Virus record (IMG/VR): IMGVR_UViG_3300036770_005734
Coordinates: 1-30,378 of that record
Direction: 5' to 3' (one strand)
From: a virus
Length of the DNA stretch: 30,378 bases
The position numbers were made by a program, and so were the translations under genes. Below, piece by piece: positions 13,718 to 20,519 of this stretch (position 1 is the first letter of the stretch; each line of letters begins with the position of its first letter). The notes below the pieces were generated by a model that was given only the letters and a program-made list of their open reading frames with translations, was not told where the DNA came from and did not search any database.

Positions 13718-15910
13718 CTATCCCCCCTCGTCCATCATCGGGATCTCGACACAACGGCAATGGATCACATTGCCGGGGGAGCCTGCGCTGTCGCAGGGGT
13801 GCATCATGAGATCCTCGCCACCGTCCTTGGTGGGGACGCGGAAGGGCTCATCGGCGGGCAGGATGGTGCCGTCGATGCGCATGTGCGTGTCGCGCACGTT
13901 GCCATCCTGGGCGCTGAGCCATTGCTTGTAGGGCACGTCGAGATCCTGGATGGCGGCGTGGCGGGTCTGGCCGTAGGCCGCGCCGGTCTCGGTGGCGGCG
14001 ATCATCACGGCGCGTTCGTTGGAAATGCCGTTGAAGGCCTCGCGCACACGAGCCGCCAGCTCGGCGGTGGTTTCACCGGCGCTCAAGCCCTCCTGAAGCG
14101 TCGCTTGAATCTGATTGAAGACCTCGCGGGCGGCATCGCGCATGAAGTTTTCGCGGGTGTTGAGAAAGTTGAGCACCTGGGAGGCTTCCATCCGCCAGGG
14201 ATCATCGGGGCGGGCGATTTCGAGCAGGAACTGCGAGGTGGCCTCGTCGATGGCGGCACGGTGCGCCTTGGTCATCTCGCTCTGCATCGAGAGCGTGAAC
14301 TGCGCGAGGTCAAAGATGAGATCGAGGACGCCGCGCTCGCGGACGCCGGAGAGGTGTTTGTCGCTGGCCTCGATCTTCGCCAGCGTCTCGCGACGCGCGG
14401 CCATGACCACCTTGTTGAACTTGGCCTTGAACAGCTTCTCCGAGGCGCTGCGGGCGCGGAGGTGCTTGTGCCAGAGTTTTTGGCGTTCGCTGTTTTCTGT
14501 TCGCGGTTCGCTGTTGGCGGTTTGCGGTTCGCGGTTGGTGTCTTGTTGCGCGGTGGCGAGGAGGGTTTGCAGATCGCTCAGGGCGGTGCGCTGGTGGGTG
14601 AGCGTTTTGGCGAGATCGGTGGTTGGCGTGGTGTCGGCGTCAGTGGTGGTGTTGGTGGTGGAGTCATTGCGGGCAGGAGTTCCCGCATCACTGGGGACGG
14701 GCTCCAGGCTCATGGGCAGCCAGGCTTGATTGGAGCCGGCGAAGTCATCGAGTCCGAGGTCCATGGTGTCATTGAGCACGGACCAGGGGACGCCGCATTT
14801 CCAGACGGCGGTGGCCGCTTTGAGTTTTTCGTTGCGCACCTCGGAGAGGACGGGATGCTGAGCCCACTTGAAGCGGGGGATGAGATCCGCGCCGGTGCGG
14901 AGGCGCTCCACTTCCGCGACGGCCTCCTCAAAGCGAGCCCCCATGGGCATGCAGGTCTCGTCAATGAGGCGGTAGCGGTCCGAGGCCGCGCCGATGCTGT
15001 AGCTCTCCATCTTTTGCAGCATCGAGGGCGGCACGCCGAAGGCGGCGGCGATTTCATCGCGGCTGAAATGACGGCCTTCAAGAAAGGCGGCGTCCACGCT
15101 CTTGATCTTGGGATCTTCAATCGCGACATCGGCGGTGAGGAAGGCGGCGCGGAAGTCGCCCCGCTTCGCGAGCGCGGCCTTTTGCCTCAGCGAGGCTACG
15201 ATCTGCGCGCGCTGCTCATCGGAGAGAGTGCCGGACTTGCTGACCACATAGACGCCCTGGTCGCCATTGCTCTCCGCCACGTTGCGCGCGAACAGCCCGG
15301 CGGCGTGATCGGCGCTGGCGGCGATCCAGGCCGCATCGAGCGGGGCGAGCCCGGCGGCATCGTCATAAGGTGAAAGGAAGCGCGGGCGGATGACCTGCTG
15401 CGGCAGCAGGGAAAAACTCTTGCCCGCGCCGTCGAGGAATCGCCAGCCGAGGAGGACATCACCGTTTTGAATGGCCGTCATGCGTTCGGCGCGGGCAAGG
15501 AGGATGGGGTTCTTCTGTCTGGCCCGGCGTTCGAGCCAGGTGTCATCGAGAATCCAGAAGGCCTGGCCGGTGAGGCCGATGTGATGGGAGGACAGCTCGA
15601 AGAAGTCGCCACAGCTCAGGCGCACACCGCCCGCGGTGATGGCGGGGCGACGCCAGAAGGCGAGCAGGTCGGCGTCCTTGATCTCGGCCTGGTCATCATG
15701 GGGTGCGAACCATTCCAGGGGCACGCTGCGGATGGGACCGGCGATGAGCTGGAGGCAGCGGAAGACCCAGGCGGATTGCTGCGCGGCCTTGGCGAGCCTG
15801 ACGCTGCCATGACTGCCGATGCCGAGGTCATCCCCCCGCGCCCAGGCCTGTTGCCAGCCGCGCTTTGCGAACAGGGACGAGAGATGCGAGATGAGGGAGG
15901 CAAAGGTCAT
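13718..15910 (-). CDS. Portal protein fused to MuF minor head protein, 730 aa
   Basis: Residues 1 to about 430 are an HK97-type portal: AAQQSAWVFRCLQLIAGPIR near 42, GQAFWILDDTW near 117, SRDEIAAAFGVPPSMLQ near 280. Residues about 560-730 are a MuF (Mu gp30-like) domain, with ARVREAFNGISNERA, then TETGAAYGQTRHA, WLSAQDGNVRDTHMRIDG, and the closing HPCDSAGSPGNVIHCRC. The portal forms the DNA channel; MuF is normally a separate head protein associated with it. The two are joined by a low-complexity Thr/Asp linker and a helix whose residues about 457-475 are encoded by eight GTTCGCT-family heptamers. The start ATG overlaps the stop of a 48-aa frame (ATGA). Confidence 0.88.
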   Translation of the reverse strand: MTFASLISHLSSLFAKRGWQQAWARGDDLGIGSHGSVRLAKAAQQSAWVFRCLQLIAGPIRSVPLEWFAPHDDQAEIKDADLLAFWRRPAITAGGVRLSCGDFFELSSHHIGLTGQAFWILDDTWLERRARQKNPILLARAERMTAIQNGDVLLGWRFLDGAGKSFSLLPQQVIRPRFLSPYDDAAGLAPLDAAWIAASADHAAGLFARNVAESNGDQGVYVVSKSGTLSDEQRAQIVASLRQKAALAKRGDFRAAFLTADVAIEDPKIKSVDAAFLEGRHFSRDEIAAAFGVPPSMLQKMESYSIGAASDRYRLIDETCMPMGARFEEAVAEVERLRTGADLIPRFKWAQHPVLSEVRNEKLKAATAVWKCGVPWSVLNDTMDLGLDDFAGSNQAWLPMSLEPVPSDAGTPARNDSTTNTTTDADTTPTTDLAKTLTHQRTALSDLQTLLATAQQDTNREPQTANSEPRTENSERQKLWHKHLRARSASEKLFKAKFNKVVMAARRETLAKIEASDKHLSGVRERGVLDLIFDLAQFTLSMQSEMTKAHRAAIDEATSQFLLEIARPDDPWRMEASQVLNFLNTRENFMRDAAREVFNQIQATLQEGLSAGETTAELAARVREAFNGISNERAVMIAATETGAAYGQTRHAAIQDLDVPYKQWLSAQDGNVRDTHMRIDGTILPADEPFRVPTKDGGEDLMMHPCDSAGSPGNVIHCRCVEIPMMDEGG
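14485..14540. repeat. 8-unit GTTCGCG array inside the portal-MuF gene
   Basis: Eight consecutive heptamers (GTTCGCT, GTTTTCT, GTTCGCG, GTTCGCT, GTTGGCG, GTTTGCG, GTTCGCG, GTTGGTG) lie within the linker between the portal and MuF parts. The coding strand is stop-free and encodes a Glu/Pro/Thr/Asn-rich stretch. Confidence 0.95.
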
Positions 15911-16053
15911 GGCAGGCGGTAGGTTGGCGGGGTGGTTTGGGGCTGGCGTGCCAGGGGGCGGGAGACCACGGCGCGGCCCCAGGCCGGAAAACCGGCCTGC
16001 GGCGTGGCGGCCGGAGGCGATTTAAGAGGCTTGCGAGCGGATTTAAGAGGCAT
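15907..16053 (-). CDS. Small Pro/Arg-rich hypothetical protein, 48 aa
   Basis: A short frame MPLKSARKPLKSPPAATPQA running to TYRLP-stop, whose TGA overlaps the portal start codon (ATGA), as in other coupled pairs of this phage. Residues 2-4 and 9-11 repeat PLK because of an 11-base direct repeat on the minus strand (CCTCTTAAATC). A perfect hairpin, CAGGCCGG-AAAA-CCGGCCTG (15980-15999), lies inside it. No Shine-Dalgarno sequence is visible, the composition is low-complexity, and no family is recognised, so this may instead be a leader that helps portal translation. The overlap is the main argument for a gene. Confidence 0.4.
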   Translation of the reverse strand: MPLKSARKPLKSPPAATPQAGFPAWGRAVVSRPLARQPQTTPPTYRLP

Positions 16054-16074
16054 GCGGCGGGTTTTGGGGGTCAG

Positions 16075-16179
16075 GAGGGCGGAGGCGGGGGGCGGAGGGC
16101 GGGATTCCAGTGGGTCAGTGCGTCAGTGGGGCAGTGAGTCAGTGAGTCAGTGGTCAGTGTTTAGTGAGTCAGTGCGTCA
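16075..16179. repeat. GGCGGAGG heptamers, then CAGTG octamer array
   Basis: Degenerate GGGCGGA heptamers are followed by AGTGAGTC, GTCAGTG and GCGTCAGT units. The stop codon of the large terminase gene (16177-16179) is in the last unit. Confidence 0.93.
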
Positions 16180-17778
16180 GATGAGGATCATTTCGAGGCC
16201 GGGGCCGGTGTGCTCGGCGGCGGCGTGCTCCATGAGGGCGAGGGCGGTGCAGCCGTCACTGTGGCCTTCATCGGAGCGGGGGGCTTTGTAATTGTATTGG
16301 CCGCCGGTGATGACCTGGTTCACGGCGTGCAGATCCTCACGCAGCCAGGTGGAGATGGGGATGCGGATGGTGCGTTTCTCGAAAGCCGTGCGCAGGGTGG
16401 GGAAGATGAGGCGCTTGAAGGGCAGGGTGAAGGTGCAGGGCTTGATCTTGCCAAAGAGATGCCTCTCAGGATTCCACTCGCCCCAGCGGGCCACGGCGAG
16501 ATCGCAGAAGCCCACACCGGGTCCGGTGTTGTCGATGGCGACGATGTCGCACAGGTCGATGTAGGGGGCGAGCGTCTCGATCTGGTCCGGGGTGCTCATG
16601 CCTTTGAGCTTCGTGACATTGCGCACGATGCTCATGCCCAGGCCGCGCAGCGCGGTGGTCATCACCGTGGGATCGCTCACGCGGCCAAAGTCGATGCCGG
16701 CCACCTTGCGCAGCGGGGAGAGCTTGAGCCGCTCGGGCGTGTCGTGCTCGCTGGCTTCGATGCTCTCGCAGCCTTGGATCAATTCATAAGGCAGCAGCAC
16801 GCTCGCCGCATCCAGCCACACGCAGAGCATTTCCTGCATCCAGCCTTCGAGGTCATCGCCATAGAGCTTCTTGAGACGGGCCGGGTTCTGCTTCAAGCCC
16901 ATCAAGACGGCCTGATAGATGTTGATCACGCGATGCGACCAGGCGAGGCCTTGCTTGATGTCCTCCGGCGTTTTGGGATCGTGAACGTATTTGTAGGACG
17001 GCGCGTTCTTGCCGCCCGGCGTGGTGATGAAGCGGAGCTGTTTCTTCCCGGCCTCCTCATTCGCCACGATGCCGATCACCGCGCGCATGAACTCGGATGC
17101 CTTCTCGATCCAATCGCCTTCATCGATGTACAGGTTCGCGGTGTCGCCGCGCAGCGTGCGGGGCAGACCAGGGCAGCCGCGAATCTTCCGGCCATTGCTG
17201 AGCGTGACGAGCTTGGAGGTGATGAGGCTCTGGGCATCGCCACCATCCCGCTGCGTGGTCTCATCCTCGATCATGAGGCCGTAGGCACGCACCCAATCCT
17301 TGGCCTTGTCGAGCGTGAGCAGGGATTGACGCTCGGAAGGCGAGACGATGGTCCAGTCTCCATTGCCCGAGAACGCGCCCGTGGCCGTGACACCACCGGC
17401 CACAAAGCCTTTGCCGGTCTGGCGGGAGGCGATGTCGCAGATGTTTGGGCTGGTGTCGTGGAAGCTGGTGAACTGATACTGCTTCAGCATCGAGCGCGGA
17501 TCATGCAGCGGGTAAGGGTTCTTCCACCCGCTGAGGTTCACGCCGGGCGTCCATCCGCTCGCGACGGCCTCATCATACATCTTTTCGAGCGCGGCCACTT
17601 CCATGGCGAGCACGGGATTCACCTCCATCAGCGCGGCCTGAATGTCCTTCTGCAGCCTCTTCCACTGCGCGGAGGCCTCCCGCATCGCGGCGCTTTCCTG
17701 CCGTGCCTGCGTGATCGTCGGCTCCGGGTTTCCCCGGAGCCGCTCCATGGCATCACGCTGGGTGGTGGTTTGTTTCAT
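16177..17778 (-). CDS. Terminase large subunit (Mu gp28-like), 533 aa
   Basis: Packaging motor ATPase and nuclease. Visible motifs, counted from Met at 17778: a Walker A-like ASRQTGKG at 117-124, Walker B LYIDE at 216-220, and a motif III candidate FITTPGG at 250-256. The RNase H-like nuclease domain has Asp363 (GIDFGRVSDPT), Asp416 (AIDNTGPG) and Asp508 (HSDGCTALALME). This matches the Mu gp28 type, and the gene follows a DUF3486-like small subunit, as in Mu. I chose the start at 17778 because it overlaps the stop of the preceding 43-aa gene (ATGA); the 31 codons further upstream are shadow of that gene. The C-terminal tail ends in an array. Confidence 0.92.
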   Translation of the reverse strand: MKQTTTQRDAMERLRGNPEPTITQARQESAAMREASAQWKRLQKDIQAALMEVNPVLAMEVAALEKMYDEAVASGWTPGVNLSGWKNPYPLHDPRSMLKQYQFTSFHDTSPNICDIASRQTGKGFVAGGVTATGAFSGNGDWTIVSPSERQSLLTLDKAKDWVRAYGLMIEDETTQRDGGDAQSLITSKLVTLSNGRKIRGCPGLPRTLRGDTANLYIDEGDWIEKASEFMRAVIGIVANEEAGKKQLRFITTPGGKNAPSYKYVHDPKTPEDIKQGLAWSHRVINIYQAVLMGLKQNPARLKKLYGDDLEGWMQEMLCVWLDAASVLLPYELIQGCESIEASEHDTPERLKLSPLRKVAGIDFGRVSDPTVMTTALRGLGMSIVRNVTKLKGMSTPDQIETLAPYIDLCDIVAIDNTGPGVGFCDLAVARWGEWNPERHLFGKIKPCTFTLPFKRLIFPTLRTAFEKRTIRIPISTWLREDLHAVNQVITGGQYNYKAPRSDEGHSDGCTALALMEHAAAEHTGPGLEMILI

Positions 17779-17906
17779 CGGGCTTGGAATAGACAGATGA
17801 CGGTGACAATGCTGAGCACGACAACAAACCCCATGGCGAGGACGGGGTCTTCGTCGCAAAACGCCCGCCACTTCTCGGGATCAATGGGGGTGATGGCTAG
17901 CTTCAT
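17775..17906 (-). CDS. Small single-span membrane protein, 43 aa
   Basis: A 43-residue protein, MKLAITPIDPEKWRAFCDED followed by a hydrophobic span of about 20 residues (PVLAMGFVVVLSIVTVICLF) and QAR at the end. Its start overlaps the stop of the small terminase gene (ATGA at 17903-17906) and its stop overlaps the start of the large terminase gene (ATGA at 17775-17778), so translation appears coupled on both sides. That strongly suggests a real gene despite its size. The topology suggests an N-out or N-in single-pass peptide; no family is recognised. A membrane peptide between two terminase genes is unexpected and could relate to lysis timing or docking of packaging at the membrane. Confidence 0.72.
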   Translation of the reverse strand: MKLAITPIDPEKWRAFCDEDPVLAMGFVVVLSIVTVICLFQAR

Positions 17907-18451
17907 ACGCCAAACATGCGCCGCATGGCGACGGCGCGATCCTCATCGCTGAGGCCTTTCTGGTTGAGGGTTTCCTTGGCTTCTTCCTCGCGGGCCTTGA
18001 GTTCTTTGACCTGCTTGGTGAGCTGCTCGATCATCGCCCGGTCGCCGGTGCGCAGGCGGTGGATGCCTTTGGTGATCTCGTTGAAGATGGCGCGGCCTTC
18101 CTCGGTGGTGATGTCGATCTGGCCGTCGAGTTCGCTGACCATGTCGAAGGCGATCTGGCCCATCTCGGCGGCGGCGGCATCAGCGAGGGTGCGGCCGGAA
18201 TCGTCATCACCCACTTCCGCGACCAGGCGGGCCTTTTCTTTGCGGAGTTGAAGACGGCGCAGCCAGGGCAGGGCTTCCTTGTTGCGGAATTCGTAGGCGG
18301 CGGTTTTGCCGACGTGGATGCCCTCAGCCTTCGCCAGCTCGATGATCCGCGCGGCCATCTCACCGTGGGGAACGTCGCGCAATTTCGCGCAGAAGGCTTC
18401 GAGTTCCTCCGGGGTGAGTTCCTGGGCGATTTTGGTTTTGGAGGAGGCCAT
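17903..18451 (-). CDS. Terminase small subunit-like protein (Mu gp27 / DUF3486-like), 182 aa
   Basis: Resembles the DUF3486 family (Mu gp27), which precedes the large terminase in Mu-like phages. The N-terminus has a helix-turn-helix-like region (LTPEELEAFCAKLRD, then HVGKTAAYEFRNKEALPWL). The middle has DADG-rich helices and a charged coiled coil follows (MIEQLTKQVKELKAREEEAK). The start at 18451 (MASSKTKIAQEL) is preferred; the fifteen codons upstream are array-like sequence. Its stop overlaps the next gene (ATGA). It probably recognises phage DNA ends and recruits the large subunit. Confidence 0.82.
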   Translation of the reverse strand: MASSKTKIAQELTPEELEAFCAKLRDVPHGEMAARIIELAKAEGIHVGKTAAYEFRNKEALPWLRRLQLRKEKARLVAEVGDDDSGRTLADAAAAEMGQIAFDMVSELDGQIDITTEEGRAIFNEITKGIHRLRTGDRAMIEQLTKQVKELKAREEEAKETLNQKGLSDEDRAVAMRRMFGV

Positions 18452-18455
18452 GATG

Positions 18456-18512
18456 AAGGCAGTAGAATGAAGGCAGTCGAATGAAGAACTGAGCACTCAG
18501 CACTGAGCACTT
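18456..18512. repeat. GAATGAAGGCAGT repeat and ACTGAGC heptamers
   Basis: Two copies of a 13-base motif, GAATGAAGGCAGT, with a spacing of about 14 bases, pass into ACTGAGCACT-type heptamers between small terminase and the 86-aa gene. Confidence 0.85.
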
Positions 18513-18516
18513 GGGG

Positions 18517-18777
18517 TCATGCGTGGCCGTGCTTCACGAGTTCGACACGACCGGCCTCGGTGCGGGTCCACAGGATCACGCTGGCGTCGAGGCTTTCAGG
18601 TTTGCTGATGACGAGGCCGACCTGCTCCATGTCATGCAGGAGGCTGGTGAGGGTGTCCGGCGTTTCCTTGGGGAAGCCCATGAGGCGGATGCCGGTGGTG
18701 AGATCGGCGGCACGCATGCCGTTTGGGTGGATGGCGTGCAGTTGTTGGAGCGTGGCGAGGATGAGGGCGGGGCGCAT
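18517..18777 (-). CDS. Winged-helix protein, Mu gp26 (VpaChn25_0724-type) like, 86 aa
   Basis: A small winged-helix protein: N-terminal helix RPALILATLQQLHAI, a turn, a recognition-helix region PDTLTSLLHDMEQVGLV, then a wing and WTRTEAGRVEL. Its size and place between a membrane coiled-coil protein and the DUF3486-like gene match Mu gp26-type proteins, so gp25-gp26-gp27-gp28 order is kept here. DNA binding is likely; in packaging or late regulation the precise role is unknown. It starts five bases after the previous gene's stop. Confidence 0.65.
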   Translation of the reverse strand: MRPALILATLQQLHAIHPNGMRAADLTTGIRLMGFPKETPDTLTSLLHDMEQVGLVISKPESLDASVILWTRTEAGRVELVKHGHA

Positions 18778-18782
18778 GGTAG

Positions 18783-19310
18783 TCAGTGCTTCTTGGATGA
18801 TCCGTTGCGGATGAGGTCGGCGATGGCCTGGCGGATGGCGGCGATCTCCTGGGTGTGGCGGAAGGTATCGCTTTGCAGGTGGCCGATGTCCGAGCCCTGC
18901 TTGGCATTGTCCACGATGGCGGCGTTGATCTTCTCGTGCAGGACGGAGGCGAGGGTGCTGAGCTTGTTGCTGAGGGTGCCAACCTCCTCGTCGATGCTCT
19001 GCGTGATCGCCGCGGCGCGGTCCTGGCCCGCCTTGGTCATGGCGGTGAATTGAGCATTCATCTGCTCCGCGAGCGAGTCCACTCGCTCGCCGAAGGTTTT
19101 GAGCGAGGCCTCAATCTTCGCCACCTCGCTGCGGCGTGCGGTGTCGTCGTGCTTGGCGACGGTGAGAGGCTGCGCGATGTTGACGGGCTGGTCTTTGCTG
19201 CCTTGCTGGCTGCGTTTGTGAGCGAACCAGAACCCGCCGAAAGCGAGCGCGAGCGTGATCACGTGCTTGATCAGCTCGGCGGGGACGGAGTCGATGTTGG
19301 CAAGGAGCAT
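18783..19310 (-). CDS. Membrane-anchored coiled-coil protein, Mu gp25 / DUF2730-like, 175 aa
   Basis: One transmembrane segment (ELIKHVITLALAFGGFWFA, residues about 13-31) is followed by a basic stop-transfer (HKRSQQ) and a long coiled coil to the end. That is the layout of DUF2730 proteins (Mu gp25), which stand before gp26 in Mu-like phages. This one is longer than usual. Met at 19310 is taken as start because the 36 upstream codons read an array. The protein ends Lys-Lys-His-TGA, the last codon pair coming from the CACTGA repeat core. The function in Mu-like phages is not established; a lysis or packaging role is possible. Confidence 0.65.
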   Translation of the reverse strand: MLLANIDSVPAELIKHVITLALAFGGFWFAHKRSQQGSKDQPVNIAQPLTVAKHDDTARRSEVAKIEASLKTFGERVDSLAEQMNAQFTAMTKAGQDRAAAITQSIDEEVGTLSNKLSTLASVLHEKINAAIVDNAKQGSDIGHLQSDTFRHTQEIAAIRQAIADLIRNGSSKKH

Positions 19311-19324
19311 GGGGAGCGGAGGAG

Positions 19325-19360
19325 GCAGTGGGTCAGTGAGTCGGTGATCAGTGGTCAGTG
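19325..19360. repeat. GTCAGTG-type array overlapping a gene end
   Basis: AGTGAGTC, GATCAGTG and GTCAGTG units span the junction. The last four codons and stop of the 140-aa gene (19348 on) are array sequence. Confidence 0.92.
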
Positions 19361-19770
19361 GGGCTGTAGGAGTCCGTGTTGTGGAGCATGCGATGCTGGG
19401 CGTTGAGGCGCTCCTCAATGCGGTCTTGCAACGGCTCCCAGTTGGTGTCGCTGCCTTCCCGTTTCACGACGGCATGCAGGCTGCGCAGGAGCTGGTTGGC
19501 ATTGATGATTTCATCGTAAGCCTCGGGTGCGTGAGCGGCGAGCATGAGGCGCTCACAGATTTCCCGGGTGTAGAGCAGACCATCTGCCGCGTCCGTGCGG
19601 GCGGCGTCGCGCTGCTTGCGTGTCTCGTCGATTTGTTCACAGAGGTGCTGGCAACGGAGGCGCTGCTCCTCGTGAGCGCCGCGCCAGTAGGCGGCGCGGG
19701 CGGTCTGGATGAGCATCAGGATCAATCCTGCGGTGCCCAGGATGAGGGTGATGAGGTGCGGGGCGGTCAT
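19348..19770 (-). CDS. Spanin-like or lysis-accessory membrane protein, 140 aa
   Basis: A single N-terminal membrane segment (LITLILGTAGLILMLIQTA, residues 6-24) is followed by a charged helical region rich in Arg, Glu and Gln, as in i-spanin (Rz-type) proteins. It lies in a membrane/lysis group next to a cell-wall enzyme-like gene. It differs from classical Rz in lacking an embedded second gene. The last residues, PTDH-stop, come from the CACTGA array and are identical to the end of an unrelated early protein (25462-25695). Spanin is a guess from topology and context. Confidence 0.6.
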   Translation of the reverse strand: MTAPHLITLILGTAGLILMLIQTARAAYWRGAHEEQRLRCQHLCEQIDETRKQRDAARTDAADGLLYTREICERLMLAAHAPEAYDEIINANQLLRSLHAVVKREGSDTNWEPLQDRIEERLNAQHRMLHNTDSYSPTDH

Positions 19771-19775
19771 GGCAG

Positions 19776-19823
19776 TTCTCTGTTCGCGTTTCTCAGTTCT
19801 CAGTGCTCAGTGCTCAGTGCTTA
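19776..19823. repeat. CAGTTCT and CAGTGCT heptamer array
   Basis: CAGTTCT-type units change to CAGTGCT units between the spanin-like and endolysin-like genes and touch the TAA stop of the latter. Confidence 0.93.
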
Positions 19824-20228
19824 GTTAATTGTGAGCCAGGTCCATTTGACGGGGTGTTTCACGGGCGGCTTGAGCTTGAGGGCTTTGCTGGCGGCGGGGT
19901 TGAGGTCGATGCCGCAGCCGTTCTTGATGTTCTTTTTCCAGGGCATGCGGTCAGCGAGGAGGCAGACCACGTGACGGCCGTTGTCGCGGCTCTCCACCAG
20001 GACGCGAGCCCCCTTGGCGGCCTTCACGCTGCCAAACTTCGCGATCATGTCATCGGGCGGAAGGGCGCACATGGGCTCGGTGAGCTGCGCGGTGAAGTGG
20101 CCGAAGCAGCCGATGCCGTTGTCACCCACGGCGAAGGCTTCCTTGTCCGACTTGCCCGCCTGCTTCGCGGCATGGAAGCGGCGCACGTCGGCGGGATCGG
20201 CGAAGGAGGAGGCGGTGACGTTTGGCAT
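19821..20228 (-). CDS. Double-psi beta-barrel (RlpA-like) protein, probable lysis enzyme, 135 aa
   Basis: The whole protein fits a single double-psi beta-barrel domain: an N-terminal VTASSFADPADVRRF, then GDNGIGCFGHFTAQL (34-48), an MCALPPDDM segment near 53, RVLVESRDNGR, then a DRMPW loop and GCGIDLNPAASKALKL near the end. The pair GIG-x-x-G and IDLxxAAxKAL are the recurrent marks of RlpA-like lytic transglycosylases. No signal peptide is present, so a holin-type pore would be needed for access to peptidoglycan. It lies in the membrane-protein cluster before the terminase genes, where Mu keeps its endolysin. A structural barrel without catalysis cannot be excluded. Confidence 0.68.
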   Translation of the reverse strand: MPNVTASSFADPADVRRFHAAKQAGKSDKEAFAVGDNGIGCFGHFTAQLTEPMCALPPDDMIAKFGSVKAAKGARVLVESRDNGRHVVCLLADRMPWKKNIKNGCGIDLNPAASKALKLKPPVKHPVKWTWLTIN

Positions 20229-20276
20229 GGCGTGCGGGGATGACAGCAGAATGGGTGACAGCAGAATGGGGAAGGC

Positions 20277-20474
20277 TCAGTCCTTGCGGGGAGAGGGGAT
20301 GCTATTAAGCACGATCTCGCCGGGATCAGGGTCGGCGTGATCAAGGGCAAGACTGACGCTTTCACCGATGCGCTCATAAGCGCGAATGTAGATGGTGCCT
20401 GCCGTGGTGATGACGGGCTGGTGATGCGGGCTCAGCTTCGTGTGGCTGGCGTAGAGGATGAGAGAGGATTCCAT
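20277..20474 (-). CDS. Small hypothetical protein, 65 aa
   Basis: A short beta-prone protein (TIYIRAYERIGESVSLALDH) with Asp/Pro-rich C-terminus and no membrane segment. The start at 20474 is followed upstream by a CAGTTCT array. The gap to the next gene (20229-20276) holds a direct repeat of GATGACAGCAGAATG / GGTGACAGCAGAATG, which is not of the heptamer type. I do not recognise a family. Position suggests a small virion or lysis accessory protein. Confidence 0.55.
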   Translation of the reverse strand: MESSLILYASHTKLSPHHQPVITTAGTIYIRAYERIGESVSLALDHADPDPGEIVLNSIPSPRKD

Positions 20475-20484
20475 GGCGGTGAGT

Positions 20485-20519
20485 CAGTTCTCAGTTCGCA
20501 GTTCTCAGTTCTCAGTTCC
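20485..20519. repeat. 5-unit CAGTTCT heptamer array
   Basis: Units CAGTTCT, CAGTTCG, CAGTTCT, CAGTTCT, CAGTTCC are contiguous and run into the last codons and TGA-free end of the 264-aa gene. Confidence 0.95.

Noticed and set aside
13697-15373. Plus-strand frame of 558 codons opposite portal-MuF
   Set aside because: Shadow frame; the minus strand shows recognisable portal and MuF motifs.
16210-17952. Plus-strand frame of 580 codons opposite the large terminase
   Set aside because: Antisense shadow of a gene with clear Walker and nuclease motifs; composition is typical of reversed high-GC codons.
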